NCBI GenBank assembly: GCA_015146655.1 | Contig: VKHL01000032.1 | Location: 62,001-126,000 of the forward strand | DNA length: 64,000 bases | From: Ochromonas danica | Lineage: Eukaryota > Sar > Chrysophyceae > Chromulinales > Chromulinaceae | Reading direction: 5' to 3' | Part shown: positions 13,096 to 21,906 of the stretch, piece by piece | Position numbering within the stretch: the stretch's first letter is position 1 | Layout of the letters: every line of letters starts with the position of its first letter | The notes under the pieces: generated by a model | Told to the model about the DNA's origin: nothing | Database searches by the model: none | Seen by the model: the letters and a program-made list of their open reading frames with translations, nothing else | Made by a program: the position numbers and the translations under genes

Positions 13096-14046
13096 ATGGC
13101 TGATTTACCAGAAAGTCATTCAGAAAATGAAGATCATCTTGATGATGATGATGATCTTGCTCTAATTAATGGAGAATCTAGACCTCCAAAGGATCTTTCC
13201 TATTATACACGCTTTGACGATGGAAATAGCAGTGAGGAAGAAGAAGAAGACCAGGAAGCAGCAGTAGCAGCAGTAGCAGCAGGAGGAGGAGGAGGAAATG
13301 TCAAAGAATGCTTGGGTGTGGAGGAGGCCAAAGTGACATCTTCTTCTACAGTGGAGGAGAGTCACTATGCTGCTGCACAGTGTGTGGAGGGTACTGTGTC
13401 AGCAGGTGGTAGTGGAGGAGGTGGAGGTAGCAGTGCTAGTGATGATGATGACGAGGAGGAGAGTGAGGGTGATCATGCTGCTGACACTGCTGATATTACT
13501 TACTATCTCCCTCTGGAAGAAGATGACGACTTTGGCGATTTCCAAGGTTTTGATAACTTGGAATCCTCCTCCATCAACCTCTCTGCTACTACCGCTACTA
13601 CTACTACTGGTAGTCTACAGGTGTCACTAAATGACATCAAAATTGAAGAAAATGAGACTAAAAGTGGTCAAGACGAGAAGAAGGTCAATCCTTCTGAAAC
13701 TACAAAGTCCATCACTCCAGAGGAGCAAAGAAGAACAATCCCTCCTCTAACGAAAGGTCTGAGATCTGTTACACTATTACTGTCTTGATACAGCCTTCTC
13801 ATCATGTGCTAATTTTGCTTATGATGTCTATATCTCTCTCAGATAAAATTGATTTGATTAAAGATACAATGGCCAAGTTCACTTTAAAGCCACCTAGCTC
13901 TTCGTCAGGTTCGTGTGGATTCTCTATTGTCATCATCACCACCATTCTTCTTATCTTGTTGTGCTTGTTTGTGGTTGTTTGCAGTTGCTTTGGCGGATGG
14001 TATTGTAAAGGCAAAGTATCGCATGGGCGATGAGATTCAAGGATAA
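13096..14046 (+). CDS. Acidic protein with DDFGDF trafficking-type motif
   Basis: Exons 13096-13756, 13843-13908 and 13985-14046 give 262 residues. The two small 3' exons are recovered from splice signals and join in phase, ending in a helix (DKIDLIKDTMAKFTLKPP) and RMGDEIQG. The N-terminal 220 residues are strongly acidic, with poly-Asp, poly-Glu, Ala and Gly runs. They contain EEDDDFGDFQGF, similar to the DFGDF peptides that bind adaptor ears in clathrin accessory proteins such as aftiphilin. An endocytic or adaptor role is inference from that motif only. The family is unknown to me. The ATG at 13096 is the first in frame, about 210 bp from the divergent gene's ATG at 12887. Confidence 0.7.
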
Positions 14047-15136
14047 TCGTAACACAATAAGTCTTGATGGAGTTTCCCTTTCAAACAAATCTGTAACATA
14101 GCTACTCTAGCTAACCAAGTGTCTGTGTCGCACCAGCACAGTGGTAGTGATGGCATGGCGGTGGTCTGGAAGAACAGGGTTTGTTACAGTAGATGGTGAT
14201 TTCATTAACTGTTGTGAAAAACACTTCATAACACATACTCAAAGCAAACCTACTGATTCAAAGCACCAGAACACCAACCACTAACACTGTGATGACAGCA
14301 AAACAACAACACTAACACTACATTACTATCATTGCTTCCGCACACTATCTACATGCTAGGCTCTAGACTATTAACTTAAGAAAACTCTGCTACTGAACAC
14401 ATCTACAACAGAATCTAAGCATCTAAGGTAGTTCAAGTGGTCCACTGATCTACTGATGTGCTTCTACTTCTCTTGGTCTCTACATTCTGGATTGGTACAG
14501 CAGGCGGCAACAGGCTGCAGGCAGCGAGGGAATTGCTAAGGCAGGCGAGGGAAATGCTAAGACAAAGAAGGTTGTCAAACCCAAAAGACTCTCAAAAAGA
14601 ATCTGTTCTCTACAAACCAGCTCTCTTGTCCTGTGTTATGATATACTTGTAGTCCTAAATGTCCTAATAGTCATGATTGGGGCGAATGAACTGGCTGTTG
14701 CGAGTACATCATGATAGATATATGAAGACTTATTTCTGCTAAGATCGTGAGGAAAGAAATGATTGGTTAATATGAAGCAGTGACATGGTTCGCGATTTGA
14801 TTGTGACAGCAGATTGATCTGAGATCATCCCATTTTCCATTCAGTTTCATCTCTTTGCAGGAGAAAACTACACTTTATAGGGTTGTAAATCATATAATAC
14901 GACTTTCTCTTGATCTGTCTCCTCAGCACAACCGAATTCGCACCTCATCAGCCACTTGGTGAACTTTGGTCAAGTTAACTACAAAAATAGAAAATAAAGA
15001 GAAAAAAGTCTTTCTTTCCAGACTGCCAAATTTCTGGCTCTTTGGAAAGGCTGACTGACCGTTTCACACCAGCCAAACCAAGAGAAGAAGACAAGGTCAG
15101 TCAGTTGGTCAGTCAAGAAGAAGAAGACAAGCAAAG
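14047..15136. other. Intergenic region, no gene seen
   Basis: About 1.1 kb. The best open frame (14458-14652, 64 codons) starts with a Leu run and overlaps an imperfect duplication, GCAGGCGGCAACAGGCTGCA followed by GCAGCGAGG and GCAGGCGAGG. I do not regard it as coding. The right end presumably holds the CFAP263 promoter. Confidence 0.5.
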
Positions 15137-16288
15137 ATGAGTATTTCTCGTGCTTCTCTTGAGGCTCAGGTATAGTTTATCTCTTATTTTATTTTATTTT
15201 TAAATGATTATTAGTCTATAATGAACAAATGAATCTATTGTCTATCACTCTGTCTAATGTCTATCTGTCTAATGTCTGTCTGTGTGCTATTGTTTCTTCT
15301 TCACTGTCTTTATCAGGTCGAACATCTCAAAAAAGATATTGAACAACTTCGTTTAGAGAACTCTGTGTTATTAAGTTACAATGAGAAGAAGACAGCTGAA
15401 CTAGGAGCAGACGAAGAAGAAAAAAAAAAGAAAAAATCAAAAAAAAATGCAATTGCACAATTAACAGCAGAACAAAAATATGAAATAGCAAATATTGTTC
15501 ATGAAGATCTTATTAGTGAAATTGAAAATCATCGTAAAAATTCAGAGAAAATGATTGATACCTTACGTGCTGTATTAGAAGAAACAGAAATTCGTATTGG
15601 AGAATTAAAAAGAGATGCTTATGAATTTAAACGTGATGTGATTGTTGGTGCAGAGAATACAAGAACAGGAAAGATTATGGCAGAACGTGTAACACGTTAT
15701 TTTGATGATAAATTCAAACAAACGGATGCTATTATTGAGAAATTAAGATTAAAAAATGCAACCTTGAAAAGTCAAATTAGTAAATTAGAAGCTACATTAG
15801 CACAAAAAGAAGAAGTTGGTGATGCTTTACATTATATTGATTTTCATCAATTACAAATTGAAAATAAGCAATATGTTGCTAAAATTGAAGAACGAAATGA
15901 TGAATTATTATCTGTGAAACATGCTTCAAGTAAGACAACACAAGCTTTAAATGAATATAAACAACGTCTTGCTGTACAATTAGAAGATGCTACCTGGTTG
16001 ACTAATGAATTACAAACAAAGGAAAATCTTTTAATTAAATTAGAAAATGAAGAAAAGAAAGTTAGTAAAGAGATTGCAATTGAAAAACATCTCAAAAATA
16101 AGTTACGATCAAATGTAGAAGAATCTTCAGAAATGCCTAATATTGAAGATTATATCAATCAGAAGAGACAGTTACAGTCGTTACAGTCTGTAAAGAAGAA
16201 TTGGGAGAAGAAAGTTGAAATTATGGAAATGGCAGCTAAACGATCTCGTTCACTTGCCTCGAAGAAAACACCTCTTATGAGGAAGTGA
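15137..16288 (+). CDS. CFAP263: Cilia- and flagella-associated protein 263 (CCDC113)
   Basis: Exon 1 (15137-15169, MSISRASLEAQ) and exon 2 (15317-16288) give 334 residues, close to the usual size of the family (about 375). The whole protein is coiled coil. Family landmarks visible are FKRDVIVGAENTRTGKI, IIEKLRLKNATLK, IDFHQLQIENKQY and a C-terminal WEKKVEIMEMAAK, matching the WERKVEIAEM region of animal CCDC113. In studied organisms the protein forms a complex with CCDC96 at the base of axonemal radial spokes and contributes to ciliary beating. A poly-Lys segment at about residues 45-55 is an insertion. CCDC96, which shares the coiled-coil domain, is the alternative but is normally longer with an acidic N terminus. 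Confidence 0.88.
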
Positions 16289-16501
16289 AGTGAACAGCAG
16301 GTCCTTCCTCCTTTCTATTCTGTTAGTCAGGTGATAGTGTTTATGATGATAGAGGGTACATGGAAGAAGAACATGCTGACTGACTGACTAGTTGGCTTAA
16401 TTGGTTGATTAATTAATAGGACAAATGTTACTATTACAATATAATACACCTCTACTTCCTTCTCTTTCCCTCTTCTCCTTCTCCTTCTCCTTCTTCTCTT
16501 C

Positions 16502-17200
16502 TCATAGGTCTTTCCAAGCATCTTTCCATTGTCCTGCAGCAATAATATTGAAGAAGACCTTATAGAGACAATAAACCAATTGCTTGGTCTGCTCTGCGAA
16601 AATCTCCACCACCACCCAATAGGGAGACACCTCTTGAGGTGGGGCCGGAAAATAAGGACGAAGCATGTCGATAATCTCTTGATTCCCCTTGGCTTCAGCA
16701 ATAGACAAGGCATTCCCATTGTGGATATTAACAGCAGTGATAGCTAGAGGGACACCACTTTTCAATAACAAAGAGACTAACGCCGCCTTACCACTAAGAA
16801 CAGCTGTCATCAAGACGGTCATGCCATCTTTATCAGGGATAGTGAGATTAGCACCTTGTTCAAGAAGATAGTGTACGATGGTATCATGTCCCCAATGAGT
16901 GGCCCAGTGGACAGCTGTCTTGCCATTATTAGATCGTTCATTAATATTCACACCATGGTCTAGTAAGATCTTGACACATTCTAAATGACCATTATTAGCA
17001 GCAAAAATTAAAGCTGAAACACCATAATTGTTCCTAGCTGAGAGATTGGGATGTTCTACTTGAATAACTCGAAGAAGATCTTCTGCATTACCTTTCTCAG
17101 CTGCTTGTAAGAGATGATAGTCAGGATAATGTGAGGAAATTAAAGATAGGAATAAGAAGAGACAGGTCCACCACAAGATCAATCTGACTGAGATTACCAT
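16502..17200 (-). CDS. Secretory-pathway ankyrin-repeat protein
   Basis: A single-exon protein of 232 residues. Residues 1-22 (MVISVRLILWWTCLFLFLSL and a little beyond) form a hydrophobic signal peptide or signal anchor. Four to five ankyrin repeats follow from about residue 27 to 175, with typical GADLL/TALHWA-type turns such as NGKTAVHWATHWGHDTIV and DGMTVLMTAVLSGK. The last 55 residues are outside the repeats and contain an aromatic amphipathic helix near VVVEIFAEQTKQLVYCLYKV. A signal sequence on an ankyrin protein is uncommon, since most ankyrin proteins are cytosolic. Partners are unknown. The ATG at 17200 is 77 bp from the divergent dehydrogenase. Confidence 0.75.
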   Translation of the reverse strand: MVISVRLILWWTCLFLFLSLISSHYPDYHLLQAAEKGNAEDLLRVIQVEHPNLSARNNYGVSALIFAANNGHLECVKILLDHGVNINERSNNGKTAVHWATHWGHDTIVHYLLEQGANLTIPDKDGMTVLMTAVLSGKAALVSLLLKSGVPLAITAVNIHNGNALSIAEAKGNQEIIDMLRPYFPAPPQEVSPYWVVVEIFAEQTKQLVYCLYKVFFNIIAAGQWKDAWKDL

Positions 17201-17277
17201 AGTCTACAGTACTGTACTCAATCAAACAAACAAAAAATGCTAAACACTGGATTAACTCATTGTTAAACCCATAAAAA

Positions 17278-18387
17278 ATGTTTTATAACTATATATTCCT
17301 TGTAATAAAAGTCGCTTCTGTCGTTATTTGGCAAAGTGTATGTGAAGTTTTTCAAGAAATGAATGACGAATGTTGCCGAGATTGTTTGAAAAGGTTGTCA
17401 AGCAAGCTGTTGCTAGTATTTTCTCTGCTATTGCTACTTCTCTCTTGTGAGGAGGCTAAGAGTGTGAAAAAGGTATTCATAGTAACAGGTAGCACAGGAG
17501 CATTGGGTTCAGCGTTACTGCACACACTTCTAGAAGAAGCAGCAACAACAACAACAGCAACAGCAGCAACAATAGGAGGAGGAGGAGGAGGAGGAGAGAC
17601 CATCGTCTATGGAACATATCGACAATTACACAAGGTGGACTCTTTCCATCGTGACCTCAAGAGGAAGAAGATCAGCAGCAACACGTTACTACCACAATGG
17701 ATTCACTTGGACTTCCAACGCCATCACAGACTAGACAGTAGACTAGGAGAAGGTGGAGATTGTTATGGAAGCAGGATGAACCCTAACCCTGTGCTGTTGA
17801 ATCTCTCCCCAGTTAGAGAGGCAGAGCGAGTGGTCTTGATCAACAATGCTGGGCTTTGTCTGCCACACTCTTCCAAACATACCTTACAACAATCATTAGC
17901 AGTCAATACCCTAGGTCCATGGCAACTCATATCCGAACTACTTGAACTAGCAAGAGAGGATGATCAGAAGGTAATAGATGTTATTAACGTTTCATCAGGA
18001 GAAGGAGAACTTTGTTTTCTTCATTCCTCTCTAGCACAAGCTATAGGAAACATCAACAACTTGACAGATTTTAACTCTTTCATCAAGTCATTGTTGACTT
18101 CATTTGATGATGAGATAGAGTATGCGATGGGGAATACTCCCATGTATTCCTTGTCTAAAGCTCTGTTAAATCATTTGACAAGATTACTTCATGAGCAGGC
18201 ACCTGGTAATTGTCGTATTATTGCTTGTTGCCCTGGCAATTTCGAGTCAGTGATGACAACTGAAGAAGAGAGACTAACAGCACAACCTGTAGAAGAAGCA
18301 GCTGCTAACCTGTTGAGGCTCATGAGAGATCGTCATCGTTACCCTGGAGGACTGTGGTATAGATATGGAGAGAAGATAGACTGGTAG
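17278..18387 (+). CDS. Short-chain dehydrogenase/reductase (SDR)
   Basis: A 369-residue protein in one exon. An N-terminal hydrophobic stretch (about residues 41-58, LLLVFSLLLLLLS) suggests membrane anchoring or secretion. The Rossmann fold begins with VFIVTGSTGALGSALL (cofactor motif TGxxxGxG, about residues 64-78). Other SDR landmarks are VLINNAG, the catalytic Ser in NVSSGEG, and the catalytic pair in MYSLSKALLNHL (YxxxK), followed by CCPGNF. All key residues are present, so it is probably active with NAD(P)H. The substrate is unknown. Low-complexity Thr/Ala and poly-Gly codons interrupt the region after the first helix. A decayed SDR lies at about 24.5 kb. A later start at 17359 is possible. 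Confidence 0.85.
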   Translation: MFYNYIFLVIKVASVVIWQSVCEVFQEMNDECCRDCLKRLSSKLLLVFSLLLLLLSCEEAKSVKKVFIVTGSTGALGSALLHTLLEEAATTTTATAATIGGGGGGGETIVYGTYRQLHKVDSFHRDLKRKKISSNTLLPQWIHLDFQRHHRLDSRLGEGGDCYGSRMNPNPVLLNLSPVREAERVVLINNAGLCLPHSSKHTLQQSLAVNTLGPWQLISELLELAREDDQKVIDVINVSSGEGELCFLHSSLAQAIGNINNLTDFNSFIKSLLTSFDDEIEYAMGNTPMYSLSKALLNHLTRLLHEQAPGNCRIIACCPGNFESVMTTEEERLTAQPVEEAAANLLRLMRDRHRYPGGLWYRYGEKIDW

Positions 18388-18684
18388 ACTAGTTGTTAGA
18401 GAGCAGCAACAGAATGATGATGAAAGTAAAGGATAGGAAATCAAAGGTGGATAAGAGAGAGTATGGGTAGTGTGAGGTGTGATATAGTCTAGAACCACTT
18501 TGGTGAGAGTAGTTTGTTATGGTAGTATGCAGATACAGCAGTTGTAATTGTAATTGTGGTAATTGTTCGTTTCTTATCATACAGGGAGGGTTTGACTTAA
18601 TATACATCTTAATATGAACATTACAACATTAACTATTATACATGGAAATACGCTGATACAGTAATTAGAATAGAACAGTCTTCT

Positions 18685-20505
18685 TCACAATTCTTCTTGA
18701 TCACCACCATCATCATCATCTTCTCCTCCCATCTCTCTCATTTCCAAGTGATTTGAGTCATTCTTCTCTGATTGATGACCTATTGAATCACTTTCTTTGA
18801 TATGATCATCTCCAAAGATAGCAGCGGCTGCTGCAGCGGCTGCTGTTACAACTTCTTCATCACTAATACCAACAACCTCTTCCTCTTCATGAACATGATC
18901 ATCATCTTCTACTACTGACTCTGGATGTTCCTCTTCTACTGGATACAGCAGAGTCATTTGAGAATGATCAGATTGATTAGGAACCTCTTTCTCTTTCTTC
19001 ATACTTCGACTACTTTTCCCACTTTGCATTCCTATGATAGTAGATGATTGACTACCACGTCTAGCTTGAGTACCATTAGATTTCCTACTCATAGATAAGC
19101 TTTCATACGGTTTAGACTGAAGTTGAACTGAAAACTTCAAACTTTCTTCCACTTTTTTCAGTGTTTTTTCAGCTTCTTCTTGCCACTTGTGAGCAAGATC
19201 ATGCACATCTTCAAGAGATTGTTCTAGAGCTTCAGGATAGCGTATTTCAAGAGGAATAGCATCTTTCTCTTCTCTTTCATCTTCATCCTCTCTATCATCA
19301 TCACCATCATCTAGTAGATATCCACCATGACTATGATTTTTATGATATCCAAATAGTTTATCATAGACCATCGAGACCAAGACAGTTCCTACTGCTGTGG
19401 TTGTTGTCTTCAATGGACCTTTAGTCAGAGTACTTTGACTTGTCACCATCATAGTGTTATTGGTAGTGGTGGTAGCAGTAGCAGCTGTGTTGGATCGCAT
19501 AGGAAGTGCTCGTAATACTGAAGCAAAGAAAGTCGTCATCTTCCAATTCTTCTTTGTTTCTTCTTTTTCAGCTGTTGCTAATTGATGATAATCTAATAAA
19601 GCTCGTAATAATCTTCTAATATCTTTTCTTGCTTGTTTTCTCTGTCCTTGTAAGATTCCTATTAGACGATATTGTAATTCTCTACTATTACTATTACTAC
19701 CATTACTAGTCATCACATTATTATTATGAAGATGATTAGTATGACTAAAAGGAATCGTATTAAATCGATCATAACTATCTTCTAATTGAAAGAAGACAGT
19801 ATGAAATACTTCATTTAAAGTTTTCCAAGTTTTCTTGCCTAGTATAGATTGAATTAATTGATTTTTAACTTTTAATACAGCTTTAGCATAATATCCTCCT
19901 ACACGAATATCAAAGATTTGTAATCGATATGCTGTGATACCATCCATATCAACAACTTTACAAGCATCTTCAATACGTTGTCTTGCTAGTTGGAAAGGTT
20001 TACATTCTGCTTGTAATTGATCAATATACAAAGCATCATACAAGGCAATGAGATCAGTTTGACTAACTGCTTTCTTTTGACCTGCAAAGGCCATCCAGTA
20101 TAACATTTCTACGATACGATTATCTGCTATAGTAAGGAAATGTAATAGAAAACAGAGTAAGTCAAAATAAGAGCAGTTGTCAATAATCTGATGAAATTGT
20201 GCGACAACTTCTTCTTCATTGTAATGAGGATGATGTTGTCCCATAGCCATAGTATTACTTTCATCTGAACAAGCAGTAAAGGCTAGAGCATATTGGTAAT
20301 AGATTGCAATCATACTACTAACAGAGTCTTTACAGTATTGATTAGCAAAGTCACGTATACTAACTATTTGAGTGAAGTCAGGATCAACCACTTCAAGGCA
20401 GTGAATCAACTGCCAAGCCACTTCACCATCAATCTGGAAGAAAGTAAATAATGCTGAAATAGAAGTCTTATAAGTTCGAACAGGTCGAACAACTTTCGAA
20501 AACAT
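18685..20505 (-). CDS. Uncharacterised acidic-tailed protein with degenerate EF-hand
   Basis: A 606-residue single-exon frame. I do not recognise it. The N-terminal 300 residues are helical and look folded, with a degenerate EF-hand-like loop (DPDFTQIVSIRD, about residues 38-49) and conserved-looking segments such as LLCFLLHFLTIADNRIVEML. The middle holds Ser/Thr- and Asn-rich linkers. The last 200 residues are highly charged with poly-Glu, poly-Ala and Asp runs, ending in GGDQEEL. No membrane segment or signal peptide is present. The arrangement (EF-hand-like N terminus and low-complexity tail) recalls the partial gene at 1-3470, but I do not claim homology. The start lies 113 bp from a tRNA-Pro gene on the opposite strand. 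Confidence 0.7.
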   Translation of the reverse strand: MFSKVVRPVRTYKTSISALFTFFQIDGEVAWQLIHCLEVVDPDFTQIVSIRDFANQYCKDSVSSMIAIYYQYALAFTACSDESNTMAMGQHHPHYNEEEVVAQFHQIIDNCSYFDLLCFLLHFLTIADNRIVEMLYWMAFAGQKKAVSQTDLIALYDALYIDQLQAECKPFQLARQRIEDACKVVDMDGITAYRLQIFDIRVGGYYAKAVLKVKNQLIQSILGKKTWKTLNEVFHTVFFQLEDSYDRFNTIPFSHTNHLHNNNVMTSNGSNSNSRELQYRLIGILQGQRKQARKDIRRLLRALLDYHQLATAEKEETKKNWKMTTFFASVLRALPMRSNTAATATTTTNNTMMVTSQSTLTKGPLKTTTTAVGTVLVSMVYDKLFGYHKNHSHGGYLLDDGDDDREDEDEREEKDAIPLEIRYPEALEQSLEDVHDLAHKWQEEAEKTLKKVEESLKFSVQLQSKPYESLSMSRKSNGTQARRGSQSSTIIGMQSGKSSRSMKKEKEVPNQSDHSQMTLLYPVEEEHPESVVEDDDHVHEEEEVVGISDEEVVTAAAAAAAAIFGDDHIKESDSIGHQSEKNDSNHLEMREMGGEDDDDGGDQEEL

Positions 20506-20617
20506 CCTAGTTATCTACCATTCTAACTGTGTGGAGTATCAACTCTGATAACCGCCGCCGATATAGCATTTTATCATTTCTATTAGACTTTTCCAAGATG
20601 CAAACATGAAACTGCGC

Positions 20618-20716
20618 GGGGAATTGGTCTAGGGGTATGATTCTCGCTTCGGGTGCGAGAGGTCCCGGGTTCGATTCTAAACCTGCTCTCTGTGTGCGAA
20701 ATTCCCGGATTCCCCC
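20618..20716 (+). tRNA. tRNA-Pro (CGG) with a 27-nt insert in the T-loop
   Basis: The acceptor arms GGGGAAT (20618-20624) and ATTCCCC (20709-20715) pair perfectly, with discriminator C at 20716. The anticodon arm is CTCGC-TTCGGGT-GCGAG with anticodon CGG at 20650-20652. The body matches eukaryotic tRNA-Pro closely. The T-stem strands CCGGG (20665-20669) and CCCGG (20704-20708) are intact, but 34 bases lie between them instead of 7. TTCG (20670-20673) can pair with CGAA (20697-20700), leaving three-base bulges ATT on both strands. Cutting after the second base of each bulge removes 20676-20702 and leaves the standard loop TTCGATT. The B box (GGTTCGATTC) is complete before the insert. A T6 terminator follows. 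Confidence 0.88.
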
Positions 20717-20730
20717 ATCGGGCAGTGAAC

Positions 20731-20736
20731 TTTTTT
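20731..20736 (+). terminator. RNA polymerase III terminator (T6)
   Basis: Six T residues start 15 bases after the end of the tRNA-Pro (CGG) gene. Confidence 0.75.
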
Positions 20737-21401
20737 GTTTTTCTGATTTCAATTATATTACAAGTAGTAAAAAACTACAGTATTGGTGATATAACAATGG
20801 CTTGCTACCAGGAAGCATATTATATCGCCAATGTGTAAATCGAATGTTCTTTAAAAAATAATATAAATCACATCACCAGAACATACCACATAAATCAAAC
20901 AACATAAACAACTGTAAAGTCAAAGCTGAAAACGGTTCAATGGACAGAGTGATAGTTAATGATCATCAAAACTTGGATATTGGTGTCACAGTTTCGATAG
21001 GCATGATTCAATCTTGAGCTTTATCACCAACAGGACTTTTCACTTTCCCCTACCCGCTTCCTGATTGGGTTAGAATGCAGTGGAAAGAAAAGGACCCTCT
21101 TGTTACAATCAATGATCCACAGCGACTGATAATTTCTGCTGCTATTGGACCACAAGCACAGAAGTGATATAATTGCTGTACTTGCCACCAAAAGAGCAGT
21201 TGGAAGAAGATGAAGCTCATCGAGATTGGCAGATTAAACTTTATCTTTTGCCAAAGATGACCTCCGTGTAAGAGAAAAAGAAGCCAAGGTCACATCACGA
21301 CATACTCTTTCACAACCATAGATCACTCTTCCATCCTTTCTTTATCTTCTTCCACGCACCCACCCACAACGTGTGTGAGTTGGTCGTGTTAGTTGGAATT
21401 G
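20737..21401. other. Intergenic region, no gene seen
   Basis: About 660 bp between the tRNA terminator and the first fold-back hairpin. I see no convincing open frame or RNA gene. Confidence 0.45.
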
Positions 21402-21479
21402 TGACCCAAAGACTCGAAGTAGTTAAGGTCTTATTAGTGCAACTAACAGGACCTTAACCACTTCATGTCTTTGGGTCAG
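21402..21479. repeat. Fold-back hairpin, copy 1
   Basis: Left arm 21402-21438, beginning TGACCCAAAGACTCGAAG, is an imperfect reverse complement of right arm 21442-21479, ending CTTCATGTCTTTGGGTCA. The loop is only a few bases, so the element can form a roughly 37-bp hairpin. A related hairpin lies 245 bp downstream. Confidence 0.8.
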
Positions 21480-21644
21480 AATTTTATTGCTATGCGGTAG
21501 CTGAGTCATCGTTAGGTCTGGACCACTGAGAGAAACTAAACAGAGATGCTGTAGATGACTTATCGACTCCATGCTTGGATCACGGAAGGTTGATCCGGAG
21601 ATGTTAGGGTATGAGCCCTAATTCCAATTGGCTGCAGGAAACAC

Positions 21645-21731
21645 AATTCTGACCTTTAGACATGAAGTGGTGAAGGCCTTGTTAGTAGCACCAACAAGAC
21701 CTTTACCACTTCATCTCTTTGGGTAAGAATT
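21645..21731. repeat. Fold-back hairpin, copy 2
   Basis: Arms 21645-21685 and 21692-21731 are reverse complements (ACATGAAGTGGTGAAGG against CCTTTACCACTTCAT and flanks). The arm sequence is the same as in copy 1. Both copies are followed by AGAATTTTATTG-like sequence, so a longer segment was duplicated. No coding capacity is present. A MITE or small structured RNA are possible explanations. Confidence 0.78.
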
Positions 21732-21906
21732 TTATTGGCATGACTGGGTCATCATTGCGCTGATGAATGAAGAACTATCTATGACACCTTTGCTCACAAC
21801 CACGACAAAACCTGCTTAACTTAACCCAAACACATCCAGTCCTGTAGCAAGACTATTCCATATTCACCACTAGGAATCATTATTGTTTGTCTTGATTATT
21901 ATTGTT

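Noticed and set aside
14458-14652. 64-codon frame in the 14-15 kb intergenic region
   Set aside because: Short, overlaps an imperfect direct repeat, no domain, and no promoter or splice context.
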